Positions 54,713-63,975 of a stretch of 64,000 nt of DNA are shown here, piece by piece. A model generated the notes under the pieces. That model worked only from the letters and a program-made list of their open reading frames with translations. It had not been told where the DNA came from and ran no database searches. Location: the NCBI GenBank assembly GCA_023134145.1, contig JAGLUW010000027.1, forward strand, positions 17,841-81,840, in the 5' to 3' direction. The stretch's first letter is position 1. Each line of letters begins with the position of its first letter. The position numbers were made by a program, and so were the translations under genes. The stretch comes from Sulfuriflexus sp. Its GTDB lineage: Bacteria; Pseudomonadota; Gammaproteobacteria; AKS1.

Positions 54713-55144
54713 ATGTTTGATATTGGTTTCTCAGAACTCGTCTTGATCGGGATTGTCGCCTTGCTGGTGATCGGTCCTGATCGCTTGCCCAAGGTTGCGC
54801 GCACTGCGGGCATGTGGGTGGGTAAAATGCGTGGTTTTGTTACATCGGTTAAAGCGGACATCGATCATGAACTCGCTGCAGATGAGTTGAAAAAAATCTT
54901 AAAAGATCAGGCTGATTCAAGTGGTATCCACGAGATCATCGAAGAAACAAAATCTGTAACGGATGATATTCAGAAACAAGATTATGTCATGCGTGCAATC
55001 AATGATGATGCCGATACAGACACTTCAGATTTTGATGATGATGGTTCTGATTTAGACTCAGATTTAGGCCCAGATTTAGATTCGGACCTAGATAAAGAAA
55101 CAAAAAAAATAGAGAAGACCAGCGGTAATGAGCGAGGAGAGTAA
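54713..55144 (+). CDS. tatB: Twin-arginine translocase TatB
   Basis: This 143-residue protein starts with the TatB-specific MFDIGFSELVLIGIVALLVIGPDRLPKVART region (in parts), an amphipathic helix and a tail. The last 35 residues are an Asp/Ser-rich run (DTDTSDFDDDGSDLDSD) that parallels the acidic end of TatC. It overlaps tatC by 17 bases. TatB and TatC form the receptor for twin-arginine signal peptides. Confidence 0.95.
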   Translation: MFDIGFSELVLIGIVALLVIGPDRLPKVARTAGMWVGKMRGFVTSVKADIDHELAADELKKILKDQADSSGIHEIIEETKSVTDDIQKQDYVMRAINDDADTDTSDFDDDGSDLDSDLGPDLDSDLDKETKKIEKTSGNERGE

Positions 55145-56159
55145 ACCTAGCGAAGAACCTATTTTTATGTCGCACCTCATTGAGTTGCGAGACCGCTTAT
55201 TGCGTAGTGTCTTAGTTGTATTCGTTATTTTATTGCCGCTGTTATTTTTTTCCGCGGAGTTATTTACGCTTTTAACTGTGCCGATTATTGCAGTCTTGCC
55301 CGCAGGCACAAAACTTATTGCAATTGATGTTGCATCACCCTTTTTAGCGCCTTTTAAATTAGCCATATTTACTGCGATATTTATCGCTATCCCTTATCTT
55401 TTGTATCAAGCATGGTCATTCATCGCGCCAGGTTTGTATAAAAATGAACGTAAATTGGTTGTGCCTCTATTGGTATCGAGCACCTTGTTATTTTACGCGG
55501 GAATTGCTTTTGCTTATTTCTTAGTTTTCAAATTAGTGTTTGGTTTCTTTTTCGCGATTGCGCCAGAGGTAGTTAACGTCACACCAGATATTAATAGTTA
55601 TTTAGATTTTACTATTAAGATGTTCTTTGCCTTTGGTATTTGTTTCGAAGTACCGATAGCGACAATATTGTTATGTTGGACAGGCATGACCAGCCCTGAC
55701 AAATTGGCTGAAAAACGTCGTTACTTTATTGTCGGCGTGTTGATTATTTCTATGTTGATGACACCACCGGATATCATTTCACAATTGTTGCTTGGCATTC
55801 CTATGTGGCTGTTGTTTGAAGCCGGTATTTTCTTTGCGCGTCGTATTGTGCCAAAACGCGATACTGACGAAAGCGATTATGATGAGGATGAAGAAGAAAA
55901 CTCCATCATGCCAGACGAAGCAGCGGAAGCAGCAGCGACTACAACCACTGTTACTGGTGCAGCAGGTCATGACGTACCGGCTGAAACTAGCGATGACGAA
56001 GAAGAATTTGAAGAGTCTTACACCGAACCAACCGATGAAGAAGTTGAAGCTGAATTCGATCGTATCGAAGCCGAAGAAGAAAACGATGACGATTCAGATG
56101 ACGACGACGATGGTTCAGATCCTCAGTCTCTGGAACCTGAGCCTGATAAGAAAGATTAG
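55128..56159 (+). CDS. tatC: Twin-arginine translocase TatC with a long acidic tail
   Basis: This 343-residue protein is a normal six-helix TatC (residues about 1-240) plus an extension. Signal-peptide-binding features are present: FMSHLIELRDRLLRS near the start, YQAWSFIAPGLYKNERK and FEVPIATILL. E. coli TatC ends near 258. Here about 99 residues follow ARRIVPKRD, consisting mainly of Asp, Glu, Ser and Thr (runs such as DDSDDDDDGSD). The tail would lie in the cytoplasm. The core function is secure. The tail's role is unknown. Confidence 0.95.
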   Translation: MSEESKPSEEPIFMSHLIELRDRLLRSVLVVFVILLPLLFFSAELFTLLTVPIIAVLPAGTKLIAIDVASPFLAPFKLAIFTAIFIAIPYLLYQAWSFIAPGLYKNERKLVVPLLVSSTLLFYAGIAFAYFLVFKLVFGFFFAIAPEVVNVTPDINSYLDFTIKMFFAFGICFEVPIATILLCWTGMTSPDKLAEKRRYFIVGVLIISMLMTPPDIISQLLLGIPMWLLFEAGIFFARRIVPKRDTDESDYDEDEEENSIMPDEAAEAAATTTTVTGAAGHDVPAETSDDEEEFEESYTEPTDEEVEAEFDRIEAEEENDDDSDDDDDGSDPQSLEPEPDKKD

Positions 56160-56230
56160 ACCTTAATATATGAAGTAAAGTAGTCGTACTTGTTGTCCTA
56201 TATTAGTAACAGTTACCTAGGATACGTAAA

Positions 56231-58084
56231 ATGTTACGGATAATCTTTCTTTTAACCCTCCTATTGCCCGCTCTCAGTCAAGCTGAGAGCGTTAATGTCC
56301 TAAAGAATAACCCATCACCTTATCTTGCTATGCACGGCAATGATCCTGTTAATTGGCAGGAATGGAATAGTGATGTAGTGGCAAGGGCCAAAGCTGAAAA
56401 GAAATTATTATTTGTATCGATTGGTTACTTTGCTTGTCACTGGTGTCATGTGATGCAAAAAGAATCTTATCAAGCTGAAGACGTTGCTAAAATTCTCAAT
56501 GATAAATTTATCTCCGTAAAAGTAGATCGAGAATTGAATCCTGCCTTAGATGCACGAATGATTGAGTTTGTGAATCGAACCCGTGGCTATTCTGGTTGGC
56601 CGCTTAATGTCTTTATAACGCCTGAAGGTTATCCCTTATTTGGCATGGTCTATTTACCACATGATGATTTCAAGGCGCTAATTGGCAAGTTGTCTTCATA
56701 CTGGGATGAAGATTCCGCTGGATTACTCGCGGATGCAAAACAAGCAGCGAGTGAATTAGCACCGGAGTTGATTGATCTAGAACGTGTGGGCCTAACCGCG
56801 GCGTCTGAAAAAGCGGGAGATGTATTGATTGATCATGCTATGCAACGAGCGGATCAATTCATGGGTGGTTTCGGTGAACAAAGTAAATTCCCTGTCGTTC
56901 CACGTGTTGCGGCATTGTTAGAGCAATATGCCAACAGCCATGATGAAAAACTGGGTAAGTTTCTAAAACGAACCTTAGATAGTATGCAGAAATACGGTCT
57001 TAATGACTCATTAGGTGGCGGCTTCTTCCGTTATACAGTTGACCCGCAATGGCGTGTTCCCCATTTTGAAAAAATGCTCTATGACAATGCCTTATTGGCA
57101 AGCCTCTATTTTAGAGCGGCTGAAGTCTTTGAGAATGATAAGTATCAAGCTACGGCAGTGGCAACAACAGCGTTTATGAGAGATACGTTAGGCACCAAGA
57201 GTGGCGGCTTGGTTGCAAGTTTGTCGGCAGTGGATGATAAGAATGTAGAAGGTGGTTATTACCTTTGGTCACGAAATGAGGTTAAGGGATTACTTAATAA
57301 GCAGGAATGGGCTGTTGCTGAGCCTGCTTGGTCAATATTTGGAACACCGACGCTTGAGGGTTTGTTCTTGCCTGTTGCCGAAGCTGATTTGGATGAACTT
57401 GCAGAAGAAAAAACAATTCAAGAAGCTAATATCAAGAAAAAAGATATTTTGAAATTATTATCTTTTGCACGAAGTAAGTTACTTACAGCACGAGAAAAAC
57501 GTGGACTACCTGTTGATACTAAGAAGCTTGCTGGATGGAATGGCTTAGCACTTTCTGCCTTTGTTAAGGCGGCTACTGTGACGAAAAATGAAAAGGACAT
57601 CCAAGCTGCAAAGAAATTAAGAGATTTTTTAGTTAATGAACTATGGGATGGCACGGCAATACTTCGCGCCCGTGACGTAGAAGGTAAGGTCATTGGTCGT
57701 GCCACAATTGAAGATTATGCCTTTGTTGCCGCTGGATTATTGGATTGGGCAAATTATAAAGGCAAGCAAGATGACTATCAGTTGGCGATAGAAATAACTC
57801 GGCAGGCTTGGCAACGATTCTTTGATGCACAGGGTTGGAAATTGAGTGAAGAAAATCTATTGGCGTACGGTATTAGTGAGCATGTGATTAGTGATGGGCC
57901 AATGCCATCACCTGCGGCGGTTATTTTGAAAGTAACTCAGGAATTACTGAAGCGAAATAAGAACAATAACAAGTTACCACTTAAAAAATTTAATGCAGCC
58001 TTGGCAGCGAGTGAGCAACAAGTACTTGATGACCCATTTTGGTTTTCGAGCTATATAGCTGCTTTTGAATTAAGTCGTGATTGA
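56231..58084 (+). CDS. Exported DUF255/YyaL-type thioredoxin-domain protein
   Basis: This 617-residue protein has a signal peptide (about 1-18, ending LSQAES). A thioredoxin-like DUF255 domain follows with C69-H-W-C72 (YFACHWCHVMQKESY), then a long helical region with the glycosidase-like motifs of the family (GGGFFRYTVDPQWRVPHFEKMLYDNALLA, in parts; LAGWNGLALSAF; TIEDYAFVAAGLLDW). Most YyaL/SSP411 relatives are cytoplasmic and longer, so export is notable. The substrate is unknown. A perfect 9-base hairpin lies in the signal-peptide codons. The last 34 bases overlap the end of the convergent RND gene. Confidence 0.87.
   Translation: MLRIIFLLTLLLPALSQAESVNVLKNNPSPYLAMHGNDPVNWQEWNSDVVARAKAEKKLLFVSIGYFACHWCHVMQKESYQAEDVAKILNDKFISVKVDRELNPALDARMIEFVNRTRGYSGWPLNVFITPEGYPLFGMVYLPHDDFKALIGKLSSYWDEDSAGLLADAKQAASELAPELIDLERVGLTAASEKAGDVLIDHAMQRADQFMGGFGEQSKFPVVPRVAALLEQYANSHDEKLGKFLKRTLDSMQKYGLNDSLGGGFFRYTVDPQWRVPHFEKMLYDNALLASLYFRAAEVFENDKYQATAVATTAFMRDTLGTKSGGLVASLSAVDDKNVEGGYYLWSRNEVKGLLNKQEWAVAEPAWSIFGTPTLEGLFLPVAEADLDELAEEKTIQEANIKKKDILKLLSFARSKLLTAREKRGLPVDTKKLAGWNGLALSAFVKAATVTKNEKDIQAAKKLRDFLVNELWDGTAILRARDVEGKVIGRATIEDYAFVAAGLLDWANYKGKQDDYQLAIEITRQAWQRFFDAQGWKLSEENLLAYGISEHVISDGPMPSPAAVILKVTQELLKRNKNNNKLPLKKFNAALAASEQQVLDDPFWFSSYIAAFELSRD
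56269..56291 (+). repeat. 9-base-pair hairpin inside the signal-peptide codons
   Basis: CGCTCTCAG and CTGAGAGCG pair perfectly around a five-base loop, starting 39 bases after the ATG of the DUF255 gene. It encodes the end of the signal peptide. Confidence 0.75.
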
Positions 58085-61000
58085 TACAAGTTATGCAAGC
58101 TGAGGTAAAGAATAGGTATTAGTAGCAGGCTGACGAATAGAGAAAAACTCAAACCAGCAACAATGGTGATTGCGAGAGGTTGTAACATTTCGGCACCTTC
58201 GCCGAGTTTCAGCGCCAATGGCAACATACCGACAACCGTTGTTAATGTTGTCATTAATATTGGGCGTAAGCGTAATTGCGCAGAAATGATCACCGCATCA
58301 TAAATTGCGAGTCCTTTACTACGTTGTAATTCAATATATTCAACCAAGACAATGGCATTGTTCACAACGATCCCCGCGAGCATAACAAGCCCAAGCCAAA
58401 CAGGCATGGACAGTGGAAGCCCAGCTAGCTGTATTCCGATGACCACACCAATGACAGCAAAGGGAACGCTAAGTAAAATTAATATTGGATTGAGCAAGGA
58501 TTCATATTGCACAGCCATTACGACGAAGACAAGGAATAGAGCAAGGATCAGTAATACACTAAATAGTTGTTGGCCTTCTTGAAGCGCTTGTTTTGATCCA
58601 CCATCATAGAAAGTGTAACCATTAGGTAATTCTAAACCTTCGAGCCGCTTCTCAATTTCAGCATGTACACTACCTGCGATACCACTAATGGATGCGCTAA
58701 TTTCAATATAGCGTTGTTGTCGGTCACGGAGAATTTGTGCTGGGCTGGCAATAATTTTTACCGCAGCAACATCACCAAGATAAATCGCTGGTCGATCAGA
58801 CTTTGAGTTAAATAATAAAATAGAATCGATATCTTGAGGCGTTTCAATTTGGTTGCGAGGTAGGCGCAAACGAATATTATAACTACGATCGCCTTCAATA
58901 AAGTCAGTAACAATTGTACCTTCTAAGGCATAACGCATGGCTTTAGAAACATCTTCAATATCAAGTTGTAAGGCAGCAGCACGTTCGCGATCAACTTCAA
59001 TGGATAATTCTTGGCGAACTTCTTCAGAAGAATGCTTAAGGTTGCGTAATCCTTTCGTTCCACGAAGACGTTGCATGATGTCTTCACCGATAAGATCCAG
59101 TGTTTCAAGATCTGGGCCTTGAATGCGTAGACTTAGATCATCATCACCACGGCTGGTACTGAATCCACGAATACCATAGGTGCGCAGTCGAACACGAATA
59201 CCGGCGAGATTTTGTTTGCGGATAAGTTTATTTATTTTATCTTTCCATTGTTCACTATCAAGAGCGCGTTGGTTAACCGGAACAAGTTGTACGGTGAGCG
59301 TACTCTTGTTACTTGATTCATATGATGAGCGGCCAAAAATAAAACCACCAACAATAGTAAATACGCCAGTGACTTCGGGTTGTTGTTGAAGTAGTGCTTC
59401 TATTTTTTGGACAGCGATATCCATTTCTTCTAAAGAAATACCAGGATCAGCACCAATGCTAACGCGTAGTTTGCCATCATCAAATTTGGGTAAGAAGATA
59501 CTTTTTTCCGGATTGGCCAAAACAAAAACACTGAGAATAAGAGCAATGCATAAGCTAAATATAATAGATATTTTTAGGCGACTGGATGCTAAAACTTGGC
59601 TTAGTAGCTGCTCATAGTTGGCTTTGAGCATATTGATATAGTGATCAATTTTCTTACGCAGTTTACTCGTTCCCTGCTTAGCAGTATGAGCTGCCAATGA
59701 TGGCACTAATGTTAGTGCAACTAGCATGGAGGCAACAATGGCTGCTGAGATGGTAAATATTAGCTCGCGGAACAGTAGTCCAATCAATCCACCAATAAAC
59801 AGGAAGGGCAGTACTGCTGCTAGATTAGTGCTGGTTGATGCAACAATGGCACTATTAACTTCACCTGCCGCAGTAATAGCAGATTGTGTTTCAGATTCTA
59901 ACTTGTCACTGGAATTAGAAGGTGTGTCGTTTTGATGGCGAGAAATGTTTTCCAGCATGACGATGGTGTTATCAACTAACATGCCGATACCCAGCGCTAA
60001 ACCACCCAGCGTCATAATATTTAAGGTAAGACCACCTAGCCCCATAATGATAAAGGTCACCATGATGGCAATGGGAATGGCGCTACCAATAATGAGTGTA
60101 TGACGTAGATTGCCAAGGAATAGATACACCATCAGCATGGCGAGGATAGCACCGCTTAGTGCCGCAAGGCTGGCATTGTTTAGCGCATTACGAACGTAGA
60201 TAGCTTGGTCATTAACATTTTGCACGACGGTGCCAGCAGGTAATAATTCTTGTGAGCGTAGCCAATCTAATTGCGCAAAGATTGCATCGGCAACATTAAC
60301 CGTATTGGCAGAAGGTTGTTTCTGGATAGAAATTTTTACACCGTGTATATCATTATAGCGAACGCGTAGGCGTTCATCTTCACTACCATCTATCACCTGC
60401 GCAACGTCATTAAGTAGGATGGTGTTGCCATCTTTTAAGGCGAGTGGCAGGTTGGCAATATCTTCAACACGCTTAAAGCGGCCTGAAGTACGACTAATAA
60501 TTTCTTGTTGGCGCATAATCAAGCGACCAGCAGGGGATTCGACATTGCCGCGTTGCAGGGCAGTAATTACATCATCAATACTCAAGCCAAGTCCGGCGAG
60601 TCTTTCTTGATCGGGTTCAATGAGTATTTCGCGAACGAGCCCACCACCAACTTCAACAGCGGCGACGCCGTGTAGGTTAAGAAACCATTTACTAAATGTA
60701 TTTTCGACCCAATCTCTGAGCTGCACCGAATTCATTGTTTCTGAACTAACAACATACTCGAGCACGGGTATTTGAGCAGGATCACGTTTATAAATTGTCG
60801 GAGGGTCGATTGAGGTTGGTAGGAAACGTTTTGCTCGATCTAATCGAGTACTCGCATCACGCAGGGCAATGTCAACATCTTTACCGTAGTTAAAAGATAG
60901 ATCAACTGCACTGCGGCCTTCAGATGTTCGTGATTGAATGCTGATGGCATCTTCGGTAATTGCTAGTTGTTCTTCAAGTTGTCGGGTAATACGATCTTCC

Positions 61001-61212
61001 ATCACGCTGGCGGGAACACCAGGATCAATAATACGAATTCGTACATCAGGATAAATAATGTGTGGTAATAGATTGATAGATAAACGATCTAAAACAAAGC
61101 CACCTAGCACAACAATGGCAAGGGTGATCATAACAACACCGACGGGGTGCCGAATGGACCAGCTTGCCAAACCACCGGAACGGAAACGCATTTGATGTGA
61201 GCTTAATGACAC
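58051..61212 (-). CDS. RND-family efflux transporter (inner-membrane pump)
   Basis: This 1053-residue protein has the AcrB/MexB-like layout: helix 1 (HPVGVVMITLAIVVLGGF), a large periplasmic loop, helices 2-6, a second loop, and the C-terminal helices. The proton-relay region is GGLALGIGMLVDNTIVMLENI, and its repeat-half equivalent is MLAGIVVNNAIVLVEYIEL. It should export a drug, lipid or metabolite in exchange for protons. It lacks any metal-specific signature I can see. It follows the adaptor gene after 11 bases. No outer membrane channel is encoded next to it. Confidence 0.94.
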   Translation of the reverse strand: MSLSSHQMRFRSGGLASWSIRHPVGVVMITLAIVVLGGFVLDRLSINLLPHIIYPDVRIRIIDPGVPASVMEDRITRQLEEQLAITEDAISIQSRTSEGRSAVDLSFNYGKDVDIALRDASTRLDRAKRFLPTSIDPPTIYKRDPAQIPVLEYVVSSETMNSVQLRDWVENTFSKWFLNLHGVAAVEVGGGLVREILIEPDQERLAGLGLSIDDVITALQRGNVESPAGRLIMRQQEIISRTSGRFKRVEDIANLPLALKDGNTILLNDVAQVIDGSEDERLRVRYNDIHGVKISIQKQPSANTVNVADAIFAQLDWLRSQELLPAGTVVQNVNDQAIYVRNALNNASLAALSGAILAMLMVYLFLGNLRHTLIIGSAIPIAIMVTFIIMGLGGLTLNIMTLGGLALGIGMLVDNTIVMLENISRHQNDTPSNSSDKLESETQSAITAAGEVNSAIVASTSTNLAAVLPFLFIGGLIGLLFRELIFTISAAIVASMLVALTLVPSLAAHTAKQGTSKLRKKIDHYINMLKANYEQLLSQVLASSRLKISIIFSLCIALILSVFVLANPEKSIFLPKFDDGKLRVSIGADPGISLEEMDIAVQKIEALLQQQPEVTGVFTIVGGFIFGRSSYESSNKSTLTVQLVPVNQRALDSEQWKDKINKLIRKQNLAGIRVRLRTYGIRGFSTSRGDDDLSLRIQGPDLETLDLIGEDIMQRLRGTKGLRNLKHSSEEVRQELSIEVDRERAAALQLDIEDVSKAMRYALEGTIVTDFIEGDRSYNIRLRLPRNQIETPQDIDSILLFNSKSDRPAIYLGDVAAVKIIASPAQILRDRQQRYIEISASISGIAGSVHAEIEKRLEGLELPNGYTFYDGGSKQALQEGQQLFSVLLILALFLVFVVMAVQYESLLNPILILLSVPFAVIGVVIGIQLAGLPLSMPVWLGLVMLAGIVVNNAIVLVEYIELQRSKGLAIYDAVIISAQLRLRPILMTTLTTVVGMLPLALKLGEGAEMLQPLAITIVAGLSFSLFVSLLLIPILYLSLHNLYQSRLNSKAAI

Positions 61213-61223
61213 GATGTATTCAA

Positions 61224-62309
61224 CTATGGTTTTTGTTGCGAACTGTCAGTAGTGCGAATTTTTTTGCCATCTTTAAGGCCGAGAAAACCTTTGGTTATTA
61301 CACGTTGGCCTTGTTCAAGACCGGAGATAATCTCAATACGATCATCAAAGCGTAATCCTGTTGCGACATGTTTTCGTGCAGCCATGTTTTTATCATTAAT
61401 GATGTAAACATAGCTGCCATCATTATCTTGGCGTAATGCGCTGAATGGAATTAATTTTCGGTTCGTTGCGCTCGATAATAAATTTACCCGACAAAATTGT
61501 CCTGGGCGTGCACCCTTTGGTGCAGGTTCTAAAATGATTTCGACAATACCATTACGGGTGCTGGCATTCAGTGTTGGGTGAATACGCAAAATACTGCCTT
61601 GAAAAGTTTGTCCTGGCAGCGCATCAATCTGTACATCAACTGTGTCGCCAATACTTAAAACAGGTATAAGCAGGCCAGAGACGGCGACCTCAGTGATGAG
61701 TGTCTCGGTATCGATGAGTGTGAGTAAATGAGTGTGACGTGGTGCGACGTCGCCGGGTTCGGCAAGGCGTTCGCTAACAGTGCCGTTGATAGGTGCAGCC
61801 AGCGAGGTGTAACCGAGCCTTGTCGCCAGTAAACGTTGCTCAGCCTCAGCTACATTTAAGGCGGTGCGAGCACGATTTACTTCATCTTCGGCCACTAAAC
61901 GTTTCTTACGTAGTTTTTGCAGGCGCTTCAGATCTTGCTGCGCTTGCTTTAGGGTGGCTTTGGCCTTATCAAATTGAGCACGGAGTAATTTGTCGTCAAT
62001 TTGTAGCAGAATATCGCCTTTCTTAATGATATCGCCTTCGTAGAAAGGCAGTGACGTTAGGCTGCCTTCTTCTTGATTGAATATACGGATGGTTTTGCGC
62101 GCCTTGAGGGTGCCGGTGCGCTGGCTTTGGTGCTGAATCGGCTCAATATTAACAGTAGCAAGTTCCACTAATTGAGCGGGTCGCGTGGGGCGTTTATTGC
62201 CTTTATTACCTATATCATCAGAGCAGCCAATGAGGCCTAGGGATAACGCGGTAATAATACCTATATGGATAATGAATTTGATGGGAAGAACCTCAGTAAT
62301 TATGGCCAA
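61224..62309 (-). CDS. RND periplasmic adaptor (membrane fusion lipoprotein)
   Basis: This 361-residue protein has an N-terminal hydrophobic segment ending in a lipobox-like LIGC (C29), so it is probably a lipoprotein. Then come the barrel-sandwich half (LTSLPFYEGDIIKKGDILLQIDD), a short coiled-coil hairpin (KATLKQAQQDLKRLQKLRKKRL, in parts), the second barrel half (LAAPINGTVSERLAEPGDVAPR) and beta-barrel domains. It links the RND pump to an outer membrane channel. It is divergent from the PhnD-like gene. Confidence 0.92.
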   Translation of the reverse strand: MAIITEVLPIKFIIHIGIITALSLGLIGCSDDIGNKGNKRPTRPAQLVELATVNIEPIQHQSQRTGTLKARKTIRIFNQEEGSLTSLPFYEGDIIKKGDILLQIDDKLLRAQFDKAKATLKQAQQDLKRLQKLRKKRLVAEDEVNRARTALNVAEAEQRLLATRLGYTSLAAPINGTVSERLAEPGDVAPRHTHLLTLIDTETLITEVAVSGLLIPVLSIGDTVDVQIDALPGQTFQGSILRIHPTLNASTRNGIVEIILEPAPKGARPGQFCRVNLLSSATNRKLIPFSALRQDNDGSYVYIINDKNMAARKHVATGLRFDDRIEIISGLEQGQRVITKGFLGLKDGKKIRTTDSSQQKP

Positions 62310-62526
62310 ATTCCTAAAATTTCATATAAATCATATAGTAAAAAACATGGCTTGTAATCAGCTTTTATCTTGAAAGACGTTGTATTTTGCACGCTTTGCA
62401 AAGAGCTTACGGTATTGGTTAGATTTCGTACAGGACTTGGGGTGAAGTAGCGGTTTGCTGATTTATGGTCTATATAAAGAGGCAGTAAAAAAATAATATT
62501 TCGATGATCTGGAATTTAGGGGTTTA

Positions 62527-63381
62527 ATGATGTTGAAAGAAAGATGTTTAATATCGCTGCGGATAGCGGGTTTTATGAGTGTGATGGGGTTGTTGTGGGG
62601 AAATCCTGTCTACGCTGCGGATAACGGTGTTATTAGCTTTACTACCGCGCCAACCCAATCTTTGAAAAAAACTAAAGAGCTTTATGGCCCATTGGTAGAA
62701 TATTTAGCTAAGGCAACGGGCGAAAATATTAAATTAGTGCCTGCTCGCAATTTTCTGGAATACACCGGTAAGATGCGTAAAGGTGAATATGACATTATTT
62801 TTGATGGCCCTCACTTTGTTAGCTGGCGCATGAATAAAGTCAATCACACGCCTATTGCTCGTCTACCAGGCAAGCTGGTTTTTGGCGCTATCGTTAAAGA
62901 TGGTGGCATTATTAATAATATGAAGCAGTTAGTGGGTAAGAAAGTGTGTGCAGTGAACTCACCTAATCTTGCGACATTAATGGTTTTAGATTCTTTTCCT
63001 AACCCTGTTCAACAACCGGTGATTGTATCGGCACGTAGCTTTAAAGGTGCGTTTAAATGCTTAAAATCAGGAAAGGGACACGCAGCCTTTTTGCCGATGG
63101 GCTTCTGGAAAAAGTTTAAAAAGAAAGGCAAAACAGATGGTTTGAGAGTGCTTTACACAACCAAGAAAAAGCCATTACCAACAAGAACATTTTCTATATC
63201 TCAACGACTTGATGCAGTGACAAGAAGTAAGATACAAAAGGCGTTATTGAATACGGATGGTGAAGCAGGAGCACAGCCACTTCTCAATCGTTTTAATCGG
63301 AAAAAGTTTGTTGATGCGCCGAGCAGTGAATTTAAAGGCTTATCACGTTTATTGCTGTCAGTTTGGGGCTTTCACGAATAA
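62527..63381 (+). CDS. Orphan PhnD-like periplasmic binding protein
   Basis: This 284-residue protein has a signal peptide (about 1-30, ending NPVYAAD). The binding-protein fold resembles PhnD/PF12974: FTTAPTQSLKKTKELYGPLVEYLAKATG (in parts), the ligand-loop GEYDIIFDGPHFVSWRMN, and the SARSFKGAFKCLKSGKGHAAFLP segment. The protein is very basic. No ABC permease or ATPase gene is adjacent, so it may serve a distant transporter or a sensor kinase. The ligand is unknown. A strong terminator follows. Confidence 0.85.
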   Translation: MMLKERCLISLRIAGFMSVMGLLWGNPVYAADNGVISFTTAPTQSLKKTKELYGPLVEYLAKATGENIKLVPARNFLEYTGKMRKGEYDIIFDGPHFVSWRMNKVNHTPIARLPGKLVFGAIVKDGGIINNMKQLVGKKVCAVNSPNLATLMVLDSFPNPVQQPVIVSARSFKGAFKCLKSGKGHAAFLPMGFWKKFKKKGKTDGLRVLYTTKKKPLPTRTFSISQRLDAVTRSKIQKALLNTDGEAGAQPLLNRFNRKKFVDAPSSEFKGLSRLLLSVWGFHE

Positions 63382-63403
63382 TCGATGGCAAACAGTTATA
63401 TTT

Positions 63404-63428
63404 AAAGGCGTCTTCGGACGCCTTTTTT
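63404..63428 (+). terminator. Intrinsic terminator after the PhnD-like gene
   Basis: AAAGGCGTC pairs with GACGCCTTT around a TTCG tetraloop and runs into six T. It lies 23 bases after the stop codon. Confidence 0.93.
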
Positions 63429-63498
63429 AATAGTGTATCTACTTATTATCAATAAGATATAATGTCTTAAACAAGCAATAGTAATTAAGGAAGTCTCT

Positions 63499-63975
63499 GT
63501 GACTAATAATGATGTCTTGCGTCGATTACGCTACGCCTTTGATTTTGAAGATTCAAAAATGATTGCCATCTTTGGTTTGGCAGATCATAAAGTAACTCGA
63601 GCACAGGTTAGTGATTGGCTAAAAAAAGATGATGATCCTGACATGCAGGAAATGGAAGATATTGAGTTGGCTACTTTTCTCAATGGTTTCATCAATGATC
63701 GACGTGGCAAGAAAGATGGACCACAAATGGAACCAGAGAAACGCATTAACAATAATATTATATTGCGGAAATTAAAGATTGCGCTTGATCTTAAAGCTGA
63801 AGATATACTGGAAATATTAGCGCTTAAAAATATGAAAATAAGTAAACATGAACTGAGTGCATTTTTCCGTAAGCCAGATAATCGACATTTTCGTAACTGT
63901 AAAGCTCAGATATTGCGTAACTTTATAGAAGGTGTGCAGCTCATGTATCGTAGTGAAGAAAAATCAGATAAGTGA
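63499..63975 (+). CDS. DUF1456 protein (YehS-like)
   Basis: This 158-residue protein is made of two copies of the DUF1456 unit: NNDVLRRLRYAFDFEDSKMIAIFGLADHKVTRAQVSDWLKKDDD and NNIILRKLKIALDLKAEDILEILALKNMKISKHELSAFFRKPDN (both in parts). Each has the conserved start asparagine/leucine pattern and the F/WLKK-D or FFRKPDN end. The function is unknown. The start is GTG 63499, with AAGGAAG five bases before. It has its own transcript after the terminator. Confidence 0.92.
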   Translation: MTNNDVLRRLRYAFDFEDSKMIAIFGLADHKVTRAQVSDWLKKDDDPDMQEMEDIELATFLNGFINDRRGKKDGPQMEPEKRINNNIILRKLKIALDLKAEDILEILALKNMKISKHELSAFFRKPDNRHFRNCKAQILRNFIEGVQLMYRSEEKSDK

